Of a stretch of DNA of 64,000 nt, positions 46,241-56,088 are shown in pieces (the first letter of the stretch is position 1; every line of letters starts with the position of its first letter). This DNA comes from Neostapfia colusana (lineage: Eukaryota > Streptophyta > Magnoliopsida > Poales > Poaceae). The stretch is taken from contig JASWHV010000003.1 of assembly GCA_030760725.1 (NCBI GenBank), positions 62,267,264 to 62,331,263 of the forward strand, in the 5' to 3' direction. The notes beneath the pieces were generated by a model that searched no databases, was not told the DNA's origin, and saw only the letters and a program-made list of their open reading frames with translations. The translations under genes were made by a program, and so were the position numbers.

Positions 46241-46408
46241 TGAAAGAGGGCTAATGATAGCTGTATTAGATGATAATCAAATGTTGGGTACAGGTCTGAT
46301 TATATAGAGGGATTAGGAGGGGAGAAAATACTAAACTACCCCTAACTCTAATCCTTCTCTAATGACTAATATGCCCCTGTGATACACCCTTAATTACAGT
46401 GTCTAACA
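46241..46408 (-). repeat. 3' LTR of Cop4
   Basis: On the minus strand it runs TGTTAGACACTG to CTCTTTCA. It aligns with the 168-bp Cop5 LTR with moderate divergence. The following ccccccgcag is the complement of the polypurine tract (ctgcgggggg). Confidence 0.85.
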
Positions 46409-46451
46409 CCCCCCCGCAGTCACAACATCTAGCCACTGCAGATGTTGAGAC

Positions 46452-46629
46452 TGTTGGAAATCCGGGGATTAATTTCCTCTAATCTCTTCTTCTATTCTCA
46501 ATGGGGGGCTGTATATATAGCCCCAAATTACAGAGTCCTAATCTAATACTACCTAGACTCCTACTCTTATTGGACTAGGACTCAATCTCTAACACCAATT
46601 ATTCTAGAAAAACGGGATTATATCCAACA
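46452..46629 (-). repeat. 3' LTR of NAC-TR
   Basis: 178 bp. The TATA region is embedded in a palindrome, ggggctgtatatatagcccc (46505-46524). Confidence 0.92.
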
Positions 46630-46672
46630 ATCACCCCCTAATCTCGTTTTTCTAGATCACACTCACACTAAT

Positions 46673-46997
46673 TAGGATGGAGACACACTTCCACCCTAAA
46701 CACACTTTCGGGATGGACACAACTGCACCCCCAGGATGGTCACATCTACACCCTGCACAACTCAATTTTGGGATGGGCACGTCTTCATCCCCAGGATGGC
46801 CGCATCTTCATCCTGCACACAAATTCGGGTTGGTCACATCTTCAACCCAGGATGGGCTCATCTTCATCCTGCACACGCATTCAGGTTGGTCACATCTTCA
46901 ACCTCGGGATGGACTCATCTTCATCCTGCATATGATCTCGGAATGGACGCATCTTCATTCCGACCACATAATCGAGATGGTCACATCTTCATCTCGA
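46673..46997 (-). repeat. Array of 11 tandem stem-loops with co-varying stems
   Basis: Eleven units, each a 5-8 bp stem around a 10-nt loop whose plus-strand consensus is near GNCNCATCTT: 46673-46698, 46710-46731, 46732-46755, 46770-46791, 46792-46815, 46827-46848, 46848-46871, 46883-46904, 46906-46927, 46938-46963 and 46972-46997. The stems change but stay paired: GGGATG/CATCCC, CAGGATG/CATCCTG, GGGTTG/CAACCC, AGGTTG/CAACCT, TCGGAATG/CATTCCGA, TCGAGATG/CATCTCGA. The first three carry one A:C mismatch each; the ninth has one G:T wobble. The array lies between the NAC frame and the 3' LTR, and its last unit overlaps the NAC stop codon. Confidence 0.88.
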
Positions 46998-47475
46998 GCA
47001 CACCTCGCATTGGCCTGCTTTTCCTCACGCAACAGAGCACCCAATATTCTTCTTCGTCATCTTCATCGTCGTGGCGATAGCACCTCGGGTCAGTGATCTC
47101 GTACTCCTCCAAGATCCATCCCGTGCTACGACGCTTCCCGAGTTCTCCGCGGATGTAGAAGCAAAACTTGACCATACGCCATTGCACCACAACTCCCATG
47201 TTGGAAATTGACTGTGCACACTTGGTCGCGCTATGCTTCCAGATGCCACCGCCACCGGACCGCTGTACTCGAGGCTTGCTCTGCATGCGTAACGTGAAGA
47301 AGTATCCCAAGTCGCGTAGGCCGTAGTTTGCCAAGAGGTCCCACGGTGTCACATCATAGAAGTCTGCTTCTATCACAATGCCCGCCTCACGCAGTGGAAA
47401 ACCACGCAGCTGTGGCCGAAGAAAGTGAAGCATCAGCTCGTCCTCCGTTGGCTTGAACTTCGAACCATGTGCCAT
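46981..47475 (-). CDS. Captured NAC-domain (plant transcription factor) frame
   Basis: From ATG 47475 (MAHGSKF) to TGA 46983-46981, 164 codons, intronless. NAC subdomains in order: A, FKPTEDELMLHFLRPQ; B, IEADFYDVTPWDLLANY; C, GYFFTLRMQS and GGGGIWKHSATKC; D, VKFCFYIRGELGKRR with STGWILEEYEI; E, EEEYWVLCCVRKSR. NAC proteins are plant-specific DNA-binding regulators; here the activation region after subdomain E is almost absent. The frame stays open upstream to 47739 without NAC homology. Host NAC genes usually have introns within this domain, so the intronless copy suggests capture from spliced RNA. It could encode a DNA-binding-only competitor, or nothing; expression is unknown. Confidence 0.78.
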   Translation of the reverse strand: MAHGSKFKPTEDELMLHFLRPQLRGFPLREAGIVIEADFYDVTPWDLLANYGLRDLGYFFTLRMQSKPRVQRSGGGGIWKHSATKCAQSISNMGVVVQWRMVKFCFYIRGELGKRRSTGWILEEYEITDPRCYRHDDEDDEEEYWVLCCVRKSRPMRGVLEMKM

Positions 47476-48443
47476 GTTCTGCAGACACCTCATTGATCGT
47501 GGGCTAGAACTTGACTTCCTCTGGCCCACCTCAGCCAAGCCGGCCCAGCTGAGCACACTAGGCCTTTGTTGGCCCAGGTCAGCCCAGCCGGCCCACTCTA
47601 TCTCCCAAACCCTAGCAGCATCTCTCTCCAAGCCAGCCGCCAGCTTCCTGTGCTCGCCGCCGTGCTCCAAGGCAGAGCTGCCGCCACCTCTTTGCTCTGC
47701 CCAGCCGCCAGCTGCTCTTTCAGCGTTAGCAGCCGCCACAACAGCTTCTTGCTGCCGGGCGTCAGCAGCTCCGCGCTAGCACAGCCGCCGCCGAGGACGC
47801 CTCTACCTTGTGAGCGCCGCTGCCTCTTCTTCCTCCTCTTTGAGAAACCCTAGCAGCCTTCACTCTCATAGAACAGCAGCCACCTCCTCCTTTGGATCCG
47901 GCTCGAACCGCCGCCCGTTGCCGCGCGGGCCCGATCCTGGCTGCGCTTGTGCTGCCGCGCACGCCGCTAGCGCCCTGGCCGCGCTCGTCGCGCCCGCCCG
48001 CTAGCCGTGCTCGCGCTGCGCGCGCCCTAGCCGCGCTCGTCGCGCCCGCGCGCTGGCCGCGCGCGCGGTCGCTAGCGCCCGCGCTGGCCGCCCTCGCGCT
48101 GCTGGCCGTCGCCCGCCCGCCGGATCTGCGCCTGGATCCACTCGGTCCCTGATGAGATCCGCCCCGCGAGCGCCCGATCCAAAGCTTTGCTCCCTGGAAT
48201 CGACCTTCTTGAGGTACAATCGTCCCCTTCCTGCGTTGTCTGCTCTTCGGCACCGCACCGGCGACCAGGGTCACCGCCGCCTCCCGCGTGCGGTTGTGCC
48301 TGACCGCGCTACCGCGCCGCAGCGAGGCTGAGCGCCGACGACCTGGGTCCCTCCTACCTCAGCTCGACCTTGCTTCCCTCCCAGATCTGCATTGTTGGCC
48401 ACCCCCGAGAGTTCGTCCTCCCGGGGGCAGATCTAAAATCCTA
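47476..48443 (-). other. GC-rich leader of NAC-TR
   Basis: Between the primer-binding site and the NAC start lies nearly 1 kb of GC-rich DNA with repeated 'ctagccgcgctcgtcgcgcccgc'-like words (about 47970-48120). Frames here are open on several strands and biased to Ala/Arg/Gly, typical of composition rather than a gene. It may be captured host 5' sequence. Confidence 0.5.
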
Positions 48444-48457
48444 GCTCTGATACCAAA

Positions 48458-48635
48458 TGTTGGAAATCCGGAGATTAATTTCCTCTAATCTCTTCTTCTA
48501 TTCTCAATGGGGGGCTGTATATATAGCCCCAAATTACAGAGTCCTAATCTAATACTACCTAGACTCCTACTCTTATTGGACTAGGACTCAATCTCTAACA
48601 CCAATTATTCTAGAAAAACGGGATTATATCCAACA
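48458..48635 (-). repeat. 5' LTR of NAC-TR
   Basis: 178 bp, with one visible difference from the other LTR (ccggaga against ccgggga). The TATA palindrome is at 48511-48530. Confidence 0.92.
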
Positions 48636-51040
48636 GAGACTAGACCGAAACTCGGAGAACAGCGACAACGGGAGGCCCTTCGTGAAGATGTCGGCGAACT
48701 GCGTCGTCGTCGGGACGTGGTGTACCCGAACCTCGCTCCGTGCAACCCGCTCACGAACAAAATGAAGGTCGATCTCCACATGCTTCGTGCGCTGATGTTG
48801 GACCGGGTTGGTGGAGAGGTACATGACACTGACGTTGTCGCAGTAGATGAGGGTGCTCTTGATAACGGGAGTGTGGAGCTCCTGAAGTAGCTGCTGAAGC
48901 CAGGAGGCCTCAGCCACGCCGTTAGCCACAGCGCGATACTCCGCCTCAGCACTCGAGCGCGACACCACGGGCTGTCGCTTCGAGGACCAGGAGACGAGGT
49001 TGCCGCCCAGGAAGACGGCGTACCCAGAAGTAGAGCGCCGTGTGTCCGGGCAGCCTGCCCAGTCGGCGTCAGTGTACACAACAAGCTCGGAGGTCGTGTC
49101 ACGCCGAAGAAGGAGGCCGTAGTCGAGGGTGCCTCGTAGATACCAAAGAATCCGCTTGACAGCGGTGAGGTGCGGTTCCCTCGGGTCATGCATGTGGAGG
49201 CACACTTGCTGAACCGCATATGAGATATCCGGTCTGGTGAAGGTGAGGTACTGAAGAGCACCTACAAAACTCCTGTAAGAAGTGGGGTCAGAGACGGGTG
49301 TCCTGTCGGTAGCGGAGAGCTTCGCCTGGGTATCCACTGGAGTGGAGCACGGCTTGCAATGAGCCATGCCCGCTCGCTGGAGGATATCCAGGCAGTACTG
49401 TCGCTGGTGAAGGAATGGGCCGCCTTGTCGGTCCTCGACCGTAATACCCAGGAAGTGGTGGAGACGGCCCAGGTCCTTCATAGCGAACTCCTGCTGTAAA
49501 GCAGAGATGGTTCGCCGAAGCAGAGCCGGACTAGATGCTGTCAATACAATGTCATCGACGTACAGTAGGAGGTAAGATGTGTCACTGCCCCGTCGATAGA
49601 CAAACAGCGAAGTGTCCGACTTGGCTTCAACAAACCCCTGTGAAACCAAGAAGGAGGCGAACTGGCTATACCAGGCTCGTGGTGCCTGCTTCAGTCCGTA
49701 CAGCGATTTGTTCAGCTTACAGACCATGTCTGGGTGAGCTGAATCTACAAATCCTGCTGGCTGACTGCAGTACACCGTCTCGGTCAGTGTACCGTGGAGG
49801 AAGGCGTTCTTGACGTCCAGCTGGTGCACAGGCCAAGAACGTGAGAGAGCTAGCGACAGTACGGTACGAACTATCGCCGGCTTCACCACCGGGCTGAAAG
49901 TCTCGTCGTAGTCGACTCCAGGGCGCTGAGTGAAACCCCGGAGCACCCAACGAGCCTTGTATCTCTCCAAGATGCCATCCGCCTTCTTCTTACGCGTGAA
50001 TACCCACTTGCCCGTGACAACATTGCCACGACCAGGACGGGGAACCAGGTCCCAGGTCCGGTTGGCAAGCAGGGCCTCATACTCTTCCTCCATAGCGCGG
50101 CGCCAGTTAGGATCGGCGAGGGCGCTACGCACGAAAGTAGGTATGGGCGAGATCGAAGAAGGCTCGGTCGGTGGAGATGTCGTCGACGAGAAAGCGGCAC
50201 CATCGAACCGCTCAACTGGTCGAAGACTCCCGGACGCACGTCGAGTCACCATCGGGTGGACGTGACCAGGATCCCTATGAAGGAGAGGGGGGTTGTACAC
50301 CGGCCGCTCAGGTACAACCATCTTCTCTCGTCGTGGGTAGACAAGAGTGGGTCTCGAGGCCGCGCGTGGCATCGCTGGAGCAGGAGCCTCTCCCCGCGCT
50401 CGTCGCTAGTAGACAAGTGTGGGGTCAGCAAAGCGAGAAGTCATCGTCGGTGCCGCGTGTGGCGCGGCTGGTGGTGTCGTGCTCGCTGCAGGTGACATTG
50501 GGGAGGCAGTTGGTGACGCCGCAGGTGTTGATGCCGTACGTGGTACAGCTGGTGACGCCGGGGGCACCTGAGGTACAGTAGGTGGCGTCGGGGAAGCCGA
50601 GGCCGCGCGTGGCACAGCAGGTGATGTCGGAGGCGTCGATGCCACACGGGGTGCAGCGGGTGACGCCGGAGACGTCGATGCCACACGAGGTGCAGCAGTC
50701 AGTGTCGAGGGCACTTGAGGCGTAGCTCGTGTCGATCCTGCAGAAGAAATAGGCCAAGGCAGCTGGGAGGCAGCCTCGGGGTCAGTAGGAAAAAGGGAGT
50801 CCAGCTCTGTGGTGAAATCGGAAGAGGTGGTGGAGAAAGGAAAAGATGACTCGTCGAAGACGACGTGCCGAAAGATCAAAAGACGGTGGGTAGTGAGATC
50901 TAAGCACCGGTAACCCTTATGATCAAGGGAATACCCGAGAAAAACACACTGTGTCAAGCGGGGCGCAAGCTTATGTGGGGCGGTGGCGGAAAGATTAGGG
51001 TAGCAAGCGCATCCAAAAACTCGAAGGTGATCATAAAGAG
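48636..51040 (-). pseudogene. Cop4 pol, 3' part (end of integrase, RT, RNase H)
   Basis: The minus strand reads DHLRVFGCACYPNLS at 51032, then a Pro/Ala/Ser/Thr-rich linker of imperfect repeats (about 50735-50440) and a TAG at 50408-50406 (CAG in Cop5). RT has TWDLVPRPGRGNVVTGKW, HQLDVKNAFLHGTL, YGLKQAPRAWY and LLLYVDDIVLTA. RNase H has YTDADWAGCPDTRRSTSGY and SRSSAEAEYRAVA. The coding end (FRSSL) is cut by NAC-TR; its last codons lie at 46409-46451. Apart from that stop the frame is intact. Confidence 0.9.
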
Positions 51041-51208
51041 TGTTAGACACTGTGATTATGTGTGTGTCACAGGGGCATATTAGTCATTAGTGAGGGATTA
51101 GGGTTAGGGGTGATTTAGTCATTTCCCCTCACTTAATCCCTCTATATAATGGACCCTGTACCCTCATGATGGATTCATCCCATTCAGTCCAGATTTATCC
51201 CTCTAATA
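51041..51208 (+). repeat. 5' LTR of Cop5
   Basis: 168 bp with a TATA-like TATATAAT at 51143-51150. Identical to 56089-56256 by eye. Confidence 0.95.
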
Positions 51209-51260
51209 TGGTATCAGAGCCAGAGGTCTCGAGTTCAAATCCTGGCGGGCGCAATTTATT
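51209..51260 (+). promoter_or_regulatory. Cop5 primer-binding site followed by a tRNA T-arm-like sequence
   Basis: TGGTATCAGAGCC (51209-51221) is complementary to initiator Met-tRNA. It is followed by ggtctcgagttcaaatcctg, which has the GTTCAAATCC box of a tRNA T-loop, and a cggGCGCA ending reminiscent of an acceptor 3' end. The first is standard; the second is an observation only. Confidence 0.6.
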
Positions 51261-51463
51261 AAAATAAATTGCAGCCGACTCCTATTCCACGTTTGCGGCC
51301 CAAGAGAGACTGCACGTGAGGGGGAGTGTTGAAATATAAGTGAATTGTCCACCCTTCCTCATCAGCTTAAGCTTTTGGGGTCAACTGGTCGGTGCATAGT
51401 AGCTTAACATGGTATCAGCTAGGTAATCAAGGATTAGGGCTTAACCCTAATCCTCTTCCCCTG

Positions 51464-52360
51464 ATGGCTGTGCAGCCGCCGCCGCCACAGCCCCTCCACA
51501 GCGCCGCCGCTACAGCAGCCCTGCGCCGCCGCTGCAGCGGCCCTGCCCAGCCGCCGCCGGCCCAGCCGCCGCCGCTGCAGCGGCCCTGCGCCGCCGCTGC
51601 CGCCGCCGCCTTTGCCGGCGCGCCGCCCGCCGGAGCCGCCGCTGCCCCCGCTGGCACGCCGCCTGCCCACGCCATCGTGCCCCACGCCCACGCCGCCGCG
51701 CCCAGGGCCACCGCGCCTCACGCCGCCGCCATCGCGCCCTGGGCCGCGCCCGCCGGTGCAGCCGCCGGCTCTACCGCAAGGCACCACGCTGCCGTGCCCT
51801 GGACCACTGCGGGCGCTGCTGGATCTGCGCCGCCGCCGCCGCCCGAATTCCTGCCCAATCGGCGCGCGCACGGGGGAGCCGCCGTCGCCTCCAGAGGGGC
51901 TGGCGTGGCTGCCGCTGCCCCCTGGTCTGCCGCCCCTTGGCCTGCAGCCGCCGCCTCTGGAGGGGCTGGCATGGCCAACGCCGCCTCCTGGTCTGCTGCT
52001 GCCGCCGCCCCATTCGCCTCCGCTGCTCCCAACCACGCCGCGGCGCCCAGGGCTGGGACCGCCACAGCTGCGCCCCTCGCCCATGTTTTCGCGCCGCCTG
52101 GCGCAGCCGCCGCCGCTGCTGGCGCGTCTCCAGCCCGCGCAGCTGCGCCCTGGGCCGCAGCGCCCTGGGCTGCCGCCAGATCTGCGCGCCGGGCCGCTGG
52201 CACCGCCGCCGCCAGCGCCCCAGTCGCGCTGCTCGCCGCCGCCTCGGGGAGGGCTGGCGCGGCCGCCACTGCCCCCTGGCCAGATGCCGCCGCATCACCA
52301 CCCTGGGCCACCGCACAGCCACATCTGGCCCCCACCGCCCATCCAGACACCGCTCTAGGA
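51464..52360 (+). CDS. GC-rich Pro/Ala-coding region in place of gag (Cop5)
   Basis: From ATG 51464 (MAVQPPPPQPLH) about 300 codons are almost entirely Ala, Pro, Gly, Arg and Trp, with recurring APWAAPAG / APWSAAPWPAAAASG units. It runs in frame into the protease. No UBN2-type capsid domain or zinc knuckle is seen, while the related Cop4 keeps the capsid end (GLNERYCHLRTWLLRLE). All six frames are open over much of the region, so the protein reading may be compositional. It could be a captured proline-rich host segment, an expanded repeat, or a replaced Gag. Confidence 0.55.
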
Positions 52361-55300
52361 GGTGCTCCTCAGCCGACATCGACTGGTGTACCTGGATCGG
52401 CTGTTGCCTACTCGCTTGGCACGACCGTCGAGGGTCCACGCGTGTTGTCTTCCTTCCCGGCGCCACCACCGCCGGGGCATGTCGCGACCCGTTCAACACC
52501 GTCGGTCTACCTGCGGGGTCTCACGCCGTCTGGCCCTGACTGGGTGGTAGACTCCGGTGCCTCCTACCACACCACCCCTGACGTCGGTATCCTCTCCTCT
52601 ACCCGACCTTCCCGTCCCTCTGATCCTTCATCTATCGTTGTTGGGAATGGGTCGACTCTCCCAGTCACCTCAGTAGGTGACTCGGGTTCGCCGGATTCGT
52701 TTCAGCTACGAGATGTTCTTGTTGCCCCTGACATCATTCAACATCTTCTTTCCGTTCGTCGTTTTACTACTGACAACCATGTTTCCCTTGAGTTTGATCC
52801 TTATGGTGTAACTGTGAAGGATCTTACTACTCGACGCTTTCTTTTTCGCTGTGATAGTACGGGTCCTCTGTACACGATGCGTCTTCCTGCTTCCGCTCCG
52901 CCTCTTGCCCTGACTACGACAGCATCTTCGACCATTTGGCATCGTCGGCTTGGCCACCCCGGTGTTGATGCTATGTCGAAGTTGTCTGGTAGTTCAGCGA
53001 TTTCGTGTACTCGGGGTACTCATGAGTCTCTTTGCCATGCTTGTCAGTTGGGTCGCCATGTTCGACTTCCTTTTCCGCACTCTGTCACTCGTGTCGAGCA
53101 CACATTTGATTTGATTCATTGTGATCTTTGGACTTCACCTGTTCTTAGTGTCTCTGGATGCAAGTATTACTTGGTGGTCGTGGATGATTTTTCGCACTAT
53201 TCGTGGACTTTTTCCTTGCGACAGAAGTCTGATACTTTCGGTACTCTTTCTCACTTCTTCGCTTGGGTGTCCACCCAGTTTGGGCGCACGATTCGTGCGG
53301 TCCAGTGCGACAACGGGCGCGAGTTTGACAACTCTGCGTTCCGTGACTTTCTGCTGTCTCGCGGTGTTCAGTTACGCATGTCATGTCCGTACACTTCCCC
53401 CCAGAACGGCAAGGCTGAGCGCATGATTCGGACCACCAACGATGTCATGCGCTCCCTGATGTTTCAGACTTCTACCCCTGCTCGCTACTGGGCGGAGGCG
53501 CTTCACACTGCCACCTACCTCATTAATCGCCTTCCTACTAAGGCGATTAGTGCTCCCACCCCTCACTTCGCTTTGTTCGGCACCCACCCTCTTTACGACC
53601 ATCTTCGGGTCTTCGGGTGCGCTTGCTACCCGAACCTCTCTGCCACAGCTCCCCATAAGCTTGCGCCTCGTTCGACTCAGTGTGTTTTTCTTGGGTACTC
53701 CCCTGACCATAAAGGGTACAGGTGCCTTGACCCCACCACACGTCGTATCTTGATCTCCCGACACGTCGTCTTCGACGAGTCTTCCTTTCCCTTTTCCACC
53801 CCGTCCTCTGACTCCGTCACCGAGTTGGATTCTCTCTTCTCTACTGACCCCGAGGCCGCTCCTGTACAGCGACCTTGTCGGTTACCTCTTGCAGGTTACC
53901 CACCCGCTACGCCACGCACGACTTCGGCGTCTTCCACGCCACCTGTTGTGCCTTACGTGGCCCCGGCGTCCCTGACGCCACTTGCTGCGCCACGCGCGGC
54001 ACCGGCGTCCCTGACGCCACCAGGTGCGCCACGCGCGGCACCGACGTCCCTGACGCCACCGGCTGCGCCACGCGCGGCCTCGGCGCCCCCGACGTCACCC
54101 ACTGCAGCACGCGCGGCGCCGGTGTCCCCGACGACGCCTGCTGCGCCAAGCGCGGCCTCTGCGTCCCCGACGTCGACTACTGCGCCACGCACAGCCTCAG
54201 CTTCCCCGACATCACCTGCAGCAAGCCCGACGTCACCAGACGCACCAGGAGCAGCACCGACGACGACTTCTCGCTTCGCTGACCCCGTACTTGCCTATCA
54301 GCGACGAGCACGGGGGGGCGGCCCTACTCCAGCTGCACCACGTGTGGCTCCGAGACGAGAGAAGGTCGTTGTACCCGAGCGCCCGGTGTACAACCCTCCT
54401 CTTCTCCACAGGGATCCTGGTCACGTCCACCCGATGGTGACTCGACGTGCATCCGGGTGTCTTCGTCCAGTTGAGCGCTTCACCGGAGCTGCCTTCTCGT
54501 CGACTACTTCTCCACCGACCGACTCTTCTTCGATATCACCCATACCTACTTCCGTGCGTAGCGCCCTCGCCGACCCTCACTGGCGCCACACTATGGAGGA
54601 AGAGTATGAGGCTCTGCTTGCCAACCGGACCTGGGACCTGGTTCCCCGTCCTGGTCGTGGCAATGTTGTCACGGGCAAGTGGGTGTTCACGCACAAGAAG
54701 AAGGCGGACGGTACCTTGGAGAGGTACAAGGCTCGGTGGGTACTCCGGGGTTTCACTCAGCGCCCTGGAGTCGACTACGACGAGACCTTCAGCCCGGTGG
54801 TAAAGCCGGCGACGGTTCGTACCGTTCTATCGCTGGCTCTCTCACGTTCTTGGCCTGTCCACCAGTTGGACGTCAAGAATGCCTTCCTCCACGGTACATT
54901 GACCGAGACGGTGTACTGCAGTCAGCCGGCAGGGTTTGTTGATTCAGCTCACCCAGACATGGTCTGTAAGCTGAACAAATCCCTATACGGATTGAAGCAG
55001 GCACCGCGAGCCTGGTATAGCCGGTTCGCCTCCTTCTTGGTCTCACAGGGGTTCGTCGAAGCTAAGTCAGACACTTCGCTGTTTGTCTATCGACGTGGCA
55101 GTGACACTGCCTACCTCCTACTGTACGTCGATGACATTGTACTAACAGCGTCTAGTCCGGCTCTGCTTCGGCGCACCATTTCTGCTTTACAGCAGGAGTT
55201 CGCTATGAAGGACCTGGGCCGTCTTCACCACTTCCTGGGCATTGCGGTCGAGGACCGACCAGGCGGCTTATTCCTTCACCAGCGACAGTACTGCCTGGAT

Positions 55301-55477
55301 ATCCTCCAGCGAGCAGGCATGACCGAGTGCAAGCCTTGCTCCACTCCAGTGGATACTCAGGCGAAGCTCTCCGCTACCGACGGGACACCCGTCTCTGACC
55401 CCACTACTTACAGGAGTCTTGCAGGTGCTCTTCAGTACCTCACCTTCACCAGGCCGGATATCTCGTATGCAGTTTAG
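52361..55477 (+). pseudogene. Cop5 pol (protease, integrase, RT), one stop
   Basis: In frame with the Pro/Ala region. Protease is WVVDSGASYHTT (about 52540-52575). Pre-integrase: WHRRLGHPGVDAMSKL, CHACQLGRHVRLPF. Integrase: HCDLWTSP, QCDNGREFDNS, QNGKAERMIRT. A linker of about ten imperfect 13-16 residue repeats (APRAAPASLTPP type, 53880-54275) follows. RT: TWDLVPRPGRGNVVTGKW, HQLDVKNAFLHGTL, LLLYVDDIVLTA. The frame ends at TAG 55475-55477 in the motif YAV-Q-QVCLHMHDP, where Cop4 has CAG. All catalytic residues expected of a copia pol are visible up to that point. This one nonsense change separates RNase H from the rest. Confidence 0.92.
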
Positions 55478-56068
55478 CAGGTGTGCCTCCATATGCATGA
55501 CCCGAGGGAGCCGCACCTCACCGCTGTGAAGCGGATTCTTCGGTACCTACGAGGTACTCTCGACTACGGCCTCCTCCTTCGACGTGACACGGCCTCCGAG
55601 CTGGTCGTGTACACCGATGCTGACTGGGCTGGCTGCCCGGACACACGACGTTCTACTTCTGGGTATGCCGTCTTCCTGGGCGGTAACCTCGTCTCCTGGT
55701 CCTCGAAGCGACAGCCCGTGGTGTCGCGTTCGAGTGCTGAGGCGGAGTATCGCGCCGTGGCTAACGGCGTAGCTGAGGCCTCCTGGCTCCAGCAGTTGCT
55801 TCAGGAGCTCCACACTTCCGTCGCCAGGAGCACCCTCATCTACTGCGACAACGTCAGCGCCGTGTACCTCTCCACCAACCCGGTCCAGCATCAGCGCACA
55901 AAACATGTGGAGATCGACCTCCACTTTGTTCGTGAGCGGGTTGCACGCGGCGAGATTCGGGTACACCATGTCCCGACGACGACGCAGTTCGCTGACATCT
56001 TCACGAAGGGCCTCCCGTCGTCGCTGTTCTCCGAGTTTCGGTCCAGTCTCAACATCTGCAGTGGCTAG
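55478..56068 (+). pseudogene. Cop5 RNase H domain, after the stop
   Basis: It continues the same frame: VCLHMHDPREPH, YTDADWAGCPDTRRSTSGY, SRSSAEAEYRAVA, YCDNVSAVYLSTNP, QRTKHVEIDLHFVRERV, ending FRSSLNICSG and TAG at 56066-56068. The catalytic Asp and Glu residues are present. It is untranslatable from the main start unless the TAG is read through. Confidence 0.9.
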
Positions 56069-56088
56069 ATGTTGTGACTGCGGGGGGG

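Larger units (their letters stand above)
46452..48635 (-). mobile_element. NAC-TR: small non-autonomous LTR element carrying a NAC domain
   Basis: Two 178-bp LTRs (46452-46629, 48458-48635; TGTTGG...CCAACA) differ at about one base by eye. The perfect duplication gagac flanks them (46447-46451, 48636-48640). The primer-binding site TGGTATCAGAGC reads on the minus strand 2 nt after the 5' LTR (48455-48444). A purine tract (agattagggggtgatt) abuts the 3' LTR. No gag or pol motif exists in the 1.83-kb interior; it holds a GC-rich leader, a NAC-domain frame and a stem-loop array. The element needs proteins in trans. It sits at the very end of the Cop4 pol gene, so it is younger than Cop4. Confidence 0.93.

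Noticed and set aside
46677..47096. Plus-strand frame of 139 codons over the stem-loop array
   Set aside because: It is a by-product of the repeated units; the element and the NAC frame are on the minus strand.
47762..48274. Minus-strand Arg/Ala/Gly-rich frame upstream of the NAC frame
   Set aside because: Low-complexity composition in a GC-rich leader, no recognised domain, not in continuity with the NAC motifs.
51220..51260. Possible tRNA gene
   Set aside because: Only a T-arm-like 3' part is present; no anticodon arm, D-arm or complete acceptor stem.
51434..52539. Several overlapping long frames on both strands
   Set aside because: All six frames are open because of extreme GC content; only the plus frame continuous with the protease was kept, at low confidence.
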